A stretch of 64,000 nt of DNA, from NCBI GenBank assembly GCA_022036555.1, contig CM039126.1:26827935-26891934 (forward strand), given 5' to 3'. The notes beneath the pieces are model-generated. The model searched no databases, was not told the DNA's origin, and saw nothing but the letters and a program-made list of their open reading frames with translations. Positions 10,177 through 20,339 of the stretch are shown here, piece after piece. The stretch's first letter is position 1, and each line of letters opens with the position of its first letter. The position numbers and the translations under genes are program-made. Origin of the DNA: Microstegium vimineum (lineage: Eukaryota; Streptophyta; Magnoliopsida; Poales; Poaceae).

Positions 10177-11378
10177 AGAGTGCTTTCTTGAATTGATATA
10201 TCAATGAGCTAGTATATGTTGAGCAACCTCCCGGTTTTGAAGATGACAAGAAGCCCAACCATATGTACAAGTTGAGGAAGGCTTTATATGGCTTGAAGCA
10301 AGCACCTAGAGCATGGTATGAAAGATTGAGGGATTTCCTCTTATCCAAAGGGTTCATCATGGGGAAGGTTGATACTACTCTCTTCACCAAGAAGCTTGGC
10401 AAGGATCTGTTTGTGCTCCAAATCTATGTGGACGACATCATATTTGGTTCAACCAATCAAAATTTTTATGAAGAGTTTGGCAAGATGATGCCAAATGAGT
10501 TTGAAATGTCAATGATTGGTGAACTTAGCTACTTCCTTGGTCTTCAAATCAAGCAATTGAAGAATGGCACCTTTGTGAGTCAAGGCAAGTACATCAAGGA
10601 TATGATGAAGAAGTTTTGCCTAGAAGATTCTAAAGGCATTAGCACCCCTATGGGCACTAATGGACACTTGGATAGTGATGCTAGTGGCAATATGGTGGAT
10701 CAAAAGTTGTATCGGTCTATGATTGGAAGCCTACTCTATGTGACCGCTTCAAGGCCAGATGTCATGTTTAGTGTATGCATGTGTGCAAGATTCCAAGCCT
10801 CACCAAGAGAAAGTCATTTGAAGGCTACAAAGAGGATATTGAGGTACTTAAAGCATACACAAGATGTTGGATTGTGGTATCCCAAGGGGTCTAACTTTGA
10901 GTTGATTGGATATTCGGACTCCGACTATGCGGGATGCAAGGTTGATAGAAAAAGCACATCGGGCACATGTCAAATGCTAGGCATGTCACTTGTATCTTCA
11001 TCATCAAAGAAGCAAAATAGTGTGGCACTCTCTACCACTGAAGCCGAATACATAAGTGTGGGTAGTTGTTGTGCTCAATTTCTTTGGATGAAAGCAACTT
11101 TGGATGACTTTGGAATCAAATTCAAGCAAGTGCCATTGCTATGTGACAATGAAAGTGCGGTGAAGCTAACCAACAATCCGGTTCAACATTCAAGAACCGA
11201 GCACATTGACATAAGGCACCACTTCATAAGGGACCAGCAACAAAAGGGTGATATCACAATTACAAGTGTTGGCACCGATGATCAACTTGCCGATATATTC
11301 ACCAAGCCACTTGATGAGAAGAGGTTTTGTAAGCTAAGAAATGAGTTGAACATTCTTGATTATTCAAACATGTGTTGA
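10177..11378 (+). pseudogene. pol: Sirevirus reverse transcriptase C-terminal part and RNase H
   Basis: The frame resumes at SAFLN and has a TGA at 10194-10196. It is then open to the natural stop at 11376-11378. RT motifs are ALYGLKQAPRAWYERL (from about 10281) and the active site YVDD at 10425-10436. RNase H motifs include GYSDSDYAGC (near 10906), LSTTEAEY, LCDNESAVKL and the HIDIRHHFIRD end region. Pol ends CKLRNELNI...NMC, the normal Copia end shortly after RNase H. With the N-terminal RT lost at the insertion, no active enzyme can be made. Confidence 0.92.
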
Positions 11379-12338
11379 TGCACCCCACATATATGACATG
11401 CCTCTCCTTCGAGCAAAGCAAGGTAAAAGTTGATTGACATGTCATTCATCCAATATTAGGACTTGTTAGTGCATCTAGACATCAACTCATTAGGCTCATT
11501 CATGAAAATCAAATATTTTGATGCTTATATGGTACCACTATTGCTTCTATGATTGACTTGATCTAGTGGTAGCATATGACATATTTGTGGGCTTGCAATC
11601 CTAGTGTTTGATCTAGAATATGAACTTCAAATGTTTAGCTCAACATGGGCAAGATAACCATTCTAGGATGTGTGAACAAGCTTGTCCATGGTTTAAAACC
11701 AATTTGAATAATTTGGGGCAAGTAATCTAGATTGAACCACACCTAAGCTTCTCTCCAATAATCAACATTTTTTTTGGATAATAGATGACAAAGGGGGAGA
11801 GAATATGGGGGAGAAGTAAGTAGTAAGAAATATTGAATTTTTTTTTGAAAAATGTAAGCACACAAGTAGGGGGAGCAAGCCTATGATTAAAGTTGTTGCA
11901 TATTATTACGCATTCATAAGTGCTTGCTTGCATATGTTTTTATGATTCATGACATGCTTGTGTGGTGAATGCTAGAAACATAATTGACTTGATGCTTGAA
12001 GTACTAGCATGCTTAGGTTTTAGCCTAATTCTTCGTGTGAGCTTAAGCTTTCCAAGTGGTATTTCAAGTTTGCTCTCAAGTGGTTTCTAGGCATTCATGG
12101 TGCTAAGGATGGTATATATGGCACTCCGATTGGTATCACGCTTCAAAGGTCCATCTCTTATACCTTAGCATCATTTGGTAGCATTCACTCTCTCACAATT
12201 CCTATTCTTGCATATGTGATCAAAATGAACCAAACTCATATATCCATATGTAGGGGGAGCTAATACTACCAAAGTGGAAATTTTCATTACATACATTCTT
12301 TTGTGAAAGGTTGCCCTCAATTAAAAAAAGGGGGAGAT
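11379..12338 (+). other. Sirevirus 3' non-coding region with repeated polypurine tracts
   Basis: No frame follows pol. Three extra GGGGGAG tracts lie at 11790-11816 (double), 11866-11875 and 12249-12260, upstream of the LTR-adjacent tract at 12323-12337. Repeated polypurine tracts in this interval are described as a Sirevirus feature. No envelope-like gene is present. Confidence 0.82.
12323..12337 (+). other. Polypurine tract of the Sirevirus
   Basis: AAAAAAAGGGGGAGA directly precedes the 3' LTR start at 12339, separated by one T. It would prime plus-strand synthesis. Confidence 0.9.
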
Positions 12339-12819
12339 TGAAAGCCCAAGTTTGGTTTCGGTTAATTGATGACACCTATGGACTAACCCTATTGTTAAGT
12401 GAATGATCAAGATAGGGTGAACCAAATTAACAAGTGGAGCTAGATGAAGGATCATGATAGATCAAGTGCTCCATGACTAAGGAAAAGAAGAAAGAGAAAA
12501 ACAAAAATGGGCTCAAGGCAAAGGTATATCTATAGGGCCATTTTTGGTTTAGTGATCAAGACACTATAGAGAGTGTGATCACATTTAGGATAGATAGCCG
12601 TACTATCAAGAAGGGAAAACTCATTTCGATTGCGGTTATCATGTGCCACTAGGTTTGCATTGCATACAAATAAAATGAACCTAAGTGACACTAAAATTGT
12701 GAAACAAATCCAAGATAATTCAAAGAAAAGGCCAACACAGGAAATCAAGTGATGGATCACAAGATGTTAGCATATGGAAGCTTGGAGAAGAAGAAGCAAC
12801 TCATTTGGACACGAGACAG

Positions 12820-13345
12820 TGGTCCGGACGCAGGGTCTAGACGCTAGGGATGCTCGGTCCGGACTAACGCAGATGCGTCCGGTCACATACCCTAGCCTCG
12901 GCTTCAGCAGCACAGAAGGTCCGGACGGAGAACAGCGTCCGGACGCAGACTCCAGAAATGCGTCTGGAAGCTCGGAGCTCTCTGTTCCCCTCTGGTGGAG
13001 TTATCCGGACGCTGAAGATAGTCCGGACAGTGGACTCCGAACGTGCGTCTGGGCTTTTGGCGCTCTCTGGAACCTGTCTGGTGAGGTCCGGACGCAGAAG
13101 GTAACAAGTCCAGAGGCTACTATTGAGCGCGTCCGGAGGCGACGTGTCGGCAGCAGGACAAGGCGGGAACGAGCTGATTCAAACCGCAGGGTGACCGGAC
13201 ACATGCGCATTGGTCCAGACAGCGCTTTGCGCGCGTCCAGACGGTGCGTCCGGACTGGAAGACAGAGGCTCAGGCTCTCGGCATGTGAAGGGTCTGAACG
13301 CAATTTTTGGTCCGGACCACTAGGCAAAACTGCGTCCGGAGTCAC
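12820..13345. repeat. TCCGGAC motif array in the 3' LTR
   Basis: More than ten TCCGGA palindromes and variants lie at irregular spacing, upstream of the TATA-like box at 13395. This copy is better preserved than the 5' LTR copy: several sites read TCCGGAC here where the 5' LTR has TCTGGAC or TCCGAAC. Confidence 0.82.
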
Positions 13346-13394
13346 GAAGAAAGGCAAGATCAAGGGGCAAAATGGCTAGCTTTTGATGGAAGGC

Positions 13395-13403
13395 TCTATA
13401 TAT
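13395..13403 (+). promoter_or_regulatory. TATA-like box of the Sirevirus LTR
   Basis: CTATATATG lies just downstream of the TCCGGAC array, about 850 bases from the LTR end. The matching 5' LTR position is altered (GCTATCTATATG). Promoter assignment is by sequence alone. Confidence 0.5.
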
Positions 13404-14261
13404 GTTTTGGCTGGCTCAAGGAGCACTCTCTTGCACCTCCCATTCATTCTAACACTTTGTGCTGGCTTGAGATAGCCCCCAACTCACTCTCTTCCCTCTT
13501 GATTGCATACTTGTGAGAGTTTGAGTGATCCAAGTGCTTTGATCATTGCATTGCATCTTCGCCGCGGGATTTCTTGTTATTCTTGGTGTTTGCCAACACC
13601 TAGACGGCTTGGCGATTGTGGAGAAGCTTTGGCGCGTGTTGGTGATTGTTCGCGGCCGGCTTCATCGACTTGTGAGAGGGCTTGTACCTACCTCGGCGGA
13701 GCGCCAAAGGGTAACTCTAGTGGATTGCTCGTGTCATTGAGTTACTCTCATTTGGGTGGTTTCTTGTGGTGCCCGGGTAGTGGGCTTGGCTTGTGAATTG
13801 CCAATTAGCCACCGAAACACCATTTGAGTAGTCGACACAATGGGGACAAGCTTGGTGGCAACCAAGTGAACCTCGGGAGAAAAATCGATTGTCATCTTGT
13901 CTCCTGGCTGCTCATTGGTATTCTTGTGATTTGTTCTCTACATTGACATCCATACATCACAAGGCATCGGTATAACAATCCTCACCTCTCTTGTATTTAC
14001 CTCTTCATTTCTTGCCTAGTTAGCTTGCTAGTTAGTTCTTGTTTAGTTGTTCTAGCTTGTTTGAGCTAAGTACCTTAGGTTCTTGCTATTGTGTGTAGGC
14101 ACTTGGTTAACTAGAATTGCTTGGATAAGTGGCTTCGCTCCCCTAGTAGTGCTAGAGCAAAAAGCTTCACTTAAGTGTTTTTCTAACCTTTGCTCTAGTG
14201 GTTTGTAGAATTTTTATAGGCTATTCACCCCCCCTCTAACCATCTAGGACCTTTCACATGT

Positions 14262-14618
14262 TGATGAAGCAGTTTCCCCTTCAACTCCAACATTTTCAAA
14301 CCTATCCTCAAGACCAAAACTACTACGAGATTTGCAAAATTTGTGGTAGACAAACACAACTACAACCAACCTTGCAAAGATTTTTGAAACCAGAAGCATG
14401 AAGAGGTTGTAGATCATGTGTCTAGTGATGGTAGAGGGAAGAATCGATTTGGGAGATTTTTCATTTGAGCATGGATTTGATGGGAAGATCGAGGAATAGC
14501 TTCCATGCTCATTGGTGGAATCTTCGGTTTCAAGGAGTGGGTGAGCACTTTCTTTCTTATGACATTCCAAGTCATCCTCAAGGCTTGAATGGGTCATGGT
14601 TATTAGCGAGAAGGACAT
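14262..14618 (-). pseudogene. Second small frame after gag, left Athila-like unit
   Basis: A frame of about 120 codons starts at 14618, 63 bases past the gag stop. It begins MSFSLITMTHSSLEDDLEC and has a hydrophobic stretch in its second half (LFMLLVSKIFARLVVVVFVY) that could span a membrane. The Copia insertion cuts its last codons. In the right unit the same frame (from 22311) is shifted by one missing base and ends early. I do not recognise the protein. Conservation of the start in both units suggests a real frame of this family, but it could also be chance in near-identical sequence. Confidence 0.45.
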
Positions 14619-14681
14619 AAGCTCACCCCTTGGATCAAGAACAAGTTTGGATTCTATCCCTTTAATGAGAGGTCGGGAAGA

Positions 14682-16367
14682 TCAGACTGATAGATAATTT
14701 TCACTTATTATATGACCAAGCTTCTCATTTCCTACTGTGTTCTCCAAGATTCTCATGATTGGCCTTCTAATAAAGGTAAGATGAAAGGAAAGTCGAGGAA
14801 GGTCAAACATATGGAAATCTAGGAAGATCTTGAGATCATCAACCACCACAAGAACATCATGAAGGACTCCTAAACAATCAAGGATTTGACCTCTAAGGAG
14901 TCTAAGGTGTTTTTGTGATTGAGATAGATGATCGTTTGATGATGTTGGAACATAGAAATGAGGAATGATGTTGATCCCAAGGCTAGGATCATAGCAAATG
15001 TCGCCATCAATCCCCAACACTTGACAGGATATTCTCTTTACATGTGTGGGCATTTTAGCAACTTTCATTGCGGATTCGGCCTCATCCAACCATTCTTGAC
15101 TTACAACGACTGATAGAGACTCTACCCGTTGACATTGCTCCTCTTGGTCAGATTTAAGGCTCTCATGGCTTCCATGCCTTGGGTGTCTTAGTGAATTCCC
15201 AGAGTTATTAAGTGGGTCATCATAAGACTTGAATGAAGGAACACATAGGGGATCATCAGGATCAAGGATGGGTTCGTAAGATAAGTCAAATGTGGGCATA
15301 GAGAAGGAGAGGATAGATTCGGCTTCTAAACACTTTAGTTCTTCTTCTATAGGCTCACTCGACATTTCTTCATCAAATATCCCAAGCTTTTCCTGATGTG
15401 CCATGTGGGAAGTCGAGGCATAAGATGATGTTGATTTGGGAGGTTTTTGAAGAGATCCCTTGATGAGAGGTCTAGAAAGATTTTTCTTAGAAGGTCTCTT
15501 TAGGAAAGGATCATTTTGGGCATTCCCAAAACCAGCAAGATCATATGAGAGGTTGGCCTCGAACTCGAAGGAATGGTTTAGGTGTTGGATTTCTTCTTCC
15601 TTCGAGATTTGTGGTATTTGTGGTTCGGGATCGATAGCAGAATCTTTGGATGTGAGTGGTGGTGATTCGGCTATCGAGATTTCTTTTCTAGGGAATGGTT
15701 TTTCTCCTTATATGGGTCCTTCATTATAAACGTTAATGTAGGGGGTGTTTTCAAGAATCTTCATGAGAAGGCTCTTCCCTTCACTACCGGGTAAACAGAG
15801 GAAGGCTCCCCTAGAAGTCATGTCAAGAATTTGTGCAGAATCTTTGCTAAGACCGCCATAAAAGTGTTGCAACAATGTTGGCTCGGTTATAGCAAGATCA
15901 GGGCCATACAATGCTAGATCTAAGAGACGGGCCCATGCCGCACCAAGAGGTTCTTTCTCCTTTTGTGAGAAGTTGATGACCTCTTTTAGAGTACGAACAA
16001 CTCGAGAGGTGGGAAAGAAAGCTAGACAGAATTTGGATTGTAACTTTTCCCATTCTCCGTTTGCGTCATCTACCTGGCGAAGGTACCATTGTTTGGCTAT
16101 TCCCATCAAAGAGAATGGAAATAGCTTCCACTTAAGGGTACATCGCCTCATCCCATGGATGTGGACACATGAACACAATTGTTCAAAGTCACGTAGATGA
16201 GTGTAGCGGTTTTTGTCTTCGTCCCCAGAAAAAGGTTTCTTCTGAACCATTCTTATGAGGCTCGGGCAAAGCTCATAAGGAATGTCCAATATGGCCTGAG
16301 ATGAACTAGGTGGCTCCAACCTAGCGCCCGTTGGAGCACCATACTCATAAAGGGGTGTTTGATCCAT
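14682..16367 (-). pseudogene. gag: Athila-like gag with protease-like C terminus, left unit, one internal stop
   Basis: This is the same protein as the right-unit gag (22375-24057). It starts MDQTPLYEYGAPT at 16367. The gag core (SGDEDKNRYTHLRDFEQLC through the tryptophan-rich KWKLFPFSLMGIAKQWYL segment) spans about residues 45-150. A TAA at 15708-15710 stops it at residue 219; in the right unit this codon reads GAA (Glu). Reading resumes in the same register to the stop at 14682-14684. The C-terminal third contains the protease-like region described for the right unit. No frameshift is seen, so one substitution accounts for the break. Confidence 0.82.
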
Positions 16368-16444
16368 AAGTGTATGTGGAGTGGAAGGATGAATTCAAAC
16401 AAAAGATAAAATAGGTCCAAAGGGTACTAGTTAAAAGCTACCGT

Positions 16445-16462
16445 TCCTCGGCAATGGTGCTA
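16445..16462 (-). other. Decayed tRNA-Asp primer binding site, left unit
   Basis: This aligns with the intact site at 24130-24147 over 18 bases with four differences. All four are C-to-T on the plus strand, a pattern expected from deamination of methylated cytosine. Confidence 0.85.
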
Positions 16463-17265
16463 GAAATGCTTGTTGGTATTTCTTATGACTATTGGATAAA
16501 TCCGCAAGCTCACAGATTATACCGATGTAGCACTTCACCGGGAGTATTCCAGGTATCGTATTTTTCTCAGGGAACGATAGTGATCTAACTAGGGTTAAAA
16601 TATGTCCTATGATGGATCAAGGGAGACTATGATAACTAGGTTGAGTGGTTCAATATAGCAAAGATATCTAAGAAGGTATAGCTGGTTATACTGGCTTTAT
16701 CATCCCTTCTCTTGTAGGAGGCGATGGGATAGATCAGTAAGCGATATAACTCCGACCGGACTGCGCCATCATGTTGTATTGAGGCCCTACCTTTTAAGAA
16801 CTTATCTGACACGCGTGGTGGAATACAAAGGCTAGATAGAGTTGTCACTTTCTACTAGCATCCACGAACAATCCACGCGATAAGCGGTTTACAAAGGTAA
16901 GATCTAGTCTAGACACCACGCCTACACTATTCTTACTACTTTAACCCAAGCTTTAAGGTTAAAGCACTCTACTTAAAGTAAAGCGATGAACAATTAGGAA
17001 AAGGTGTATAACAGCTAACCCAGACTTAGAATATCAAATACTATAAAGAACTCGGAAGAAGTCACTTACAAGAGCTGAACTTACAAGAGACTCGCATCCG
17101 CCGAGGAAGAACTCCGGAGAGATTCCCGACAAGCCCGGGGCTTTCTCCAGAAGACCTTTCTCACTCTCCTCCAACTAACATAGAACTACTAGAGAGCTCC
17201 ACTAAGAGACTAAGGAGTAGTGTTTCTCCAATGAGGCATGAGTGAGAGTGAGGGCCTAGGGTGTC

Positions 17266-17273
17266 TATTTATA
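17266..17273 (-). promoter_or_regulatory. TATA box of the Athila-like LTR
   Basis: The minus strand reads TATAAATA. The same box is at 24952-24959 in the other LTR of this family, and comparable boxes occur in the related LTRs near 47722 and 53646. Confidence 0.7.
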
Positions 17274-18135
17274 GCTAGAGGTGGAGTAGGGCTACTCTGG
17301 TGCCACATTAGCGATCCGCGTTACTTCCATCATCCACCGTAGGATCAAACTGTCATTAGAACCGACTTAGATCAACGGGAGAGATCAAGTGGATGCATGG
17401 AGGCATGCAGTGAGTCGGTGGGGAGGTCGGTGTATCTTTTGGGCACTTGACCTGGATCGGCCAATCCACCAATGGTAGGTGGGCCCTGCCATTTCCCTCA
17501 GGAGGTGTCCCCACAACACAGGGATCATGTGGGTAGCCTGTGGGCCCATACTTGGGATCGGCCCAACGCTTGTTGTGGCCTTTGGCCTCCATCTTTCGTG
17601 TGGAGCATGGCTCACATGTCATAGACACCTTGGCAATAGTTTTGTATTTTTCTGAGATAGTTTTGGGCCCATGTATCCTCGTGCTGTGATCTAGAGCCGT
17701 TGAGAAGAAGCACGGAGGAGATCCAAGGGTGGATCTTCACTCTAGAGGGTGTGCTTGGATCATGAACACATGGGAGGCCTTGGTGGCCCCATAGTGTGGA
17801 TCAGACGACCCCCTATAGAGAGCCATGGGCTTCCCCTTCAGCGTGAGACCTCCTTGATAGGTGTGGATCCTGCTGTCCAAGATTGGGCCCAAAGTACGGT
17901 CGGCCGAACGTCTTTTGTGGCCAAATTAGCTCATCTTTTGTAGGTAGCTTCTAGAGGTAATGCCCATCATGATGGTGTATGTATTTTGCACATTTGCCAT
18001 ACTTGGAAATATGTCATGTTGAGCCCCGAATTATGACGTTTTGTGCCTACATTCAAATAGAGGACATATACGTGTGGAACCAAGTTATTGGGTAATTATG
18101 TTCATGTTATTCTTGTTTTCCTTTGAATAGGAGGA

Positions 18136-18185
18136 TGTTGACGGTATTTTGATGGTGATAAAATAGCTACTAATTACCGTCAACA
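18136..18185. repeat. 50-base inverted-repeat terminus of the Athila-like LTR
   Basis: TGTTGACGGTA at the left and TACCGTCAACA at the right are an inverted pair of about 11 bases around a 28-base AT-rich loop. The same structure ends the other LTR at 25285-25334, with one base changed in the right arm. It lies at the U3 end on the minus strand and could fold into a hairpin. Confidence 0.8.
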
Positions 18186-20063
18186 AGATCCCCCATACTT
18201 ACCTCTTTGCTCATCCTCGAGTAAAGGTTAAAAGATAACAAGTCTATGTTATTTAAAGAATAAAGCAAGCATAAAGATTCACTCAAGACATTTTGTCATA
18301 CTAATGGGATATGTGGTACTAGCAAACATATATCCTTGAGAAGTTGAGAAATGGAATAGTTCTCAAGGCAAAGTCATCTTCCCAAATCATATTTTAGTAC
18401 TTGGAGTTTTTGATAAGTTTTTCAAAAGAAAGCTCATAGTCAACTTTCACATATTGCTCTAGATCGCTCAAGGTGTATGAATCCTTACCAAGGCATAACA
18501 TGAGGTTGCCTTCTTTTTATCTTCCTACTTCTAAAAGGCTTATGTGGAGCTTAGGTAGGGATAAACAATGTAGCATACTTACCTTGCATATATTGTAAAG
18601 TCAAACTCCGGATCCAAGGAGAGAAATGTCATACTCTTAGATCAAGATGTGCAAGTGTGTGGAAACATGACAAATGATCAAAACTCCTTTATATGATCTC
18701 TCGTTCCTAACTTATTATTTTGAGACATAGCTATATTTTTATTTTTCTATGATCTTTCATATGCTCATCATCATTTTTTTTCTAAGACTTGGGACCTTCA
18801 TGTTCCCCTATATTTTTTTCATATTTTTCATAATTTTGCATAGTCTATGTCTCATTTGCTAGCACATACTAGAGAGAGGATTTTCTATGAAAACATGGAG
18901 GATGAACTATGTGGAAAATGTAAGGCATATTTCTGCGTACTTCCAGTGTAGAAGCAGCATGTATATGTGGCGTGTACGTGATCTTGATCTTAGGAGCATG
19001 ATAAATCTCTCAACAAGGGTCACAAATCTTGACCAAACTCAACACAAAGCAAGCAGCTTATGTAGAAAGCTTATATCATGCAAGAGCATATACGACTTTG
19101 GTAGGAATTTTCTTACTATAGAGGAGTAGTGACATTATGGTTTTATGACGTTTTCAAAAGTTAATCTCTAAGAACCTTAAATAGATAGGGTATGAATCAT
19201 GAGCCGAGAACTATATCACATTAATCAATAACTTAGTCAATATGGTTCCCTATCAAGATATTTTCCCACTAGCATAAGCAAAAGCAAGAGTTCATCTCTA
19301 TGACGCTTTTAACCTCAGAACGTCATAGATCATGTCACTTTTCAAAATTTTAATTTTGGATGCGATCTTCTTGTTTATTCAATATTAAAAGGAAATTAAG
19401 CTAAGTGATGAATTTCATGAAGAAAATTATTTTTATTTCATTTTTATTTTGAAAGAGAAAGATGAGTAAACAAATGAAAAGCATATAGGAAAAGGGAGAG
19501 ATGTGGCAAACCAGTCAGAGTAGATGTTTGAAGTTGAGTGGATGCTAGCTGGTGGGACTGAGCCTTCTAAGTGCGGTCGGACGACCGCTCTTTGGGGTCA
19601 TTTGGCCACTTCGATCTCTGCTTTAGACTCCCTTACCTCTAAGCATTGATCTGCTCTGTCCGTTCTGCGATTGGGCCTCCAAAGTGGATCGGCCAATCCA
19701 CAAAAATGGCCATTTCGGTCCAACTTTTTTGTGGAACATTTTATGGACGTCTACAACATGATTCAGTGGTCATTCTGGTGTTTTGACATGTTGGAGTGTC
19801 GACCGACCTCCCCCATACTTGTTTTGGGGCATGCTGAAATCAGTGACAGAGACAGATCAAATGCAGGGGTTCTGCTGGGGTAAGATACCAGCAGAACCAA
19901 GAGTTTTATTTGTGATTGATAACTTAGGCATAATTTCTTTGATTCATGAGTGATAGACTATTAGGCCTAAGTATCTTCTTGCTATAAAGGGCTAGGGCAC
20001 CAAAGGAGAAGGTGGAGAGAGAACGATCTATGGTCTTAGGATAAGGGATGACAGAATTTTGTC
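18186..20063 (-). other. Non-coding 3' part of the right Athila-like unit
   Basis: No gag or pol frame is present. A polypurine tract on the minus strand (18187-18200, GTATGGGGGAT) adjoins the LTR. A second copy of the motif lies at 19808-19821. Several short palindromic GGTCGGACGACC / GATCGGCC motifs occur near 19575-19700. Confidence 0.7.
19983..19989 (+). promoter_or_regulatory. Possible TATA box for an antisense frame
   Basis: TATAAAG lies in GCTATAAAGGG, on the strand opposite to the element, 144 bases before the ATG at 20133. The promoter role is inferred from sequence only. Confidence 0.35.
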
Positions 20064-20132
20064 ATGCTCTCTTTAGCAACAACACGCAGAACTTTTCTAT
20101 ATTGCTCTTTTGATATTCTTCTTGGTGGAACC

Positions 20133-20339
20133 ATGGTGAGGTCAAGGAAGGTGAAAACGGAAACAAGAGGAGATGGAATTTCTACTGGTGGTGAAGAAGA
20201 ACAAGGTAAGAGGAGGAAGAAGGAGAAGGAAAGGTTAATAAGAAGAGAAACAACATTCAGGGCCTTCGTTGTTTCTCAAATCGCGATGAAAACCGAAGGA
20301 GAATGTTGGCCCAATGTTCCTGTGCAATGGGACGTTTGA
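20133..20339 (+). CDS. Small basic antisense frame in the Athila-like element, unknown function
   Basis: A frame of 68 codons on the strand opposite to the element, between gag and the 3' LTR. The start at 20133 lies in AACCATGGT, a strong plant initiation context; an upstream in-frame ATG exists at 20064. The protein is rich in Lys, Arg and Glu (GKRRKKEKERLIRRE) and has no domain I recognise. A TATA-like box lies upstream at 19983. Antisense genes in this interval are known from the Grande and Tat-type Gypsy elements, which makes a real transcript possible. The frame is short and chance is not excluded. The matching part of the left unit is outside the window. Confidence 0.35.
   Translation: MVRSRKVKTETRGDGISTGGEEEQGKRRKKEKERLIRRETTFRAFVVSQIAMKTEGECWPNVPVQWDV

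Larger units (their letters stand above)
1190..14256 (+). mobile_element. Sirevirus-type Copia retrotransposon with two nested insertions
   Basis: The element has long LTRs starting TGAAAG and ending CTTTCA (1190-5128, interrupted, and 12339-14256) and a primer site close to the initiator-Met tRNA complement. Its gag-protease-integrase-RT-RNase H order is that of Copia. The 960-base tail after pol carries four separate polypurine tracts. Repeated polypurine tracts, long LTRs and a long gag with CCHC knuckles are hallmarks of Sireviruses. Perfect 5-base duplications flank it. Coding capacity is lost through in-frame stops at 6100, 7204, 7216, 8116 and 10194 and an insertion with loss of sequence in RT. 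No envelope-like frame follows pol. Confidence 0.92.
12339..14256 (+). repeat. 3' LTR of the Sirevirus, 1918 bases
   Basis: Complete LTR from TGAAAG to CTTTCA, closely matching the 5' copy outside the nested insertion. A TATA-like CTATATATG lies at 13395-13403. The TCCGGAC array spans about 12820-13345. Frames open across the array appear in both LTRs but encode no recognisable domain. Confidence 0.95.
16471..18185 (-). repeat. Shared LTR between the two Athila-like units, 1715 bases
   Basis: Bounded by TGTTGGTATT on the left and CCGTCAACA on the right, and flanked on both sides by internal sequence of the same family: primer site and gag on the left, polypurine-rich 3' tail on the right. 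It thus serves as 5' LTR for the left unit and 3' LTR for the right unit. Relative to 24156-25334 it has about 536 extra bases (about 17508-18045). A TATA box lies on the minus strand at 17266-17273. The stretch 17300-18130 holds no supported gene. Confidence 0.85.

Noticed and set aside
17356..17943. Frames in the shared Athila-like LTR (such as 17356-17628 and 17749-17943)
   Set aside because: Partly missing from the other LTR through the deletion, short, and without domains.
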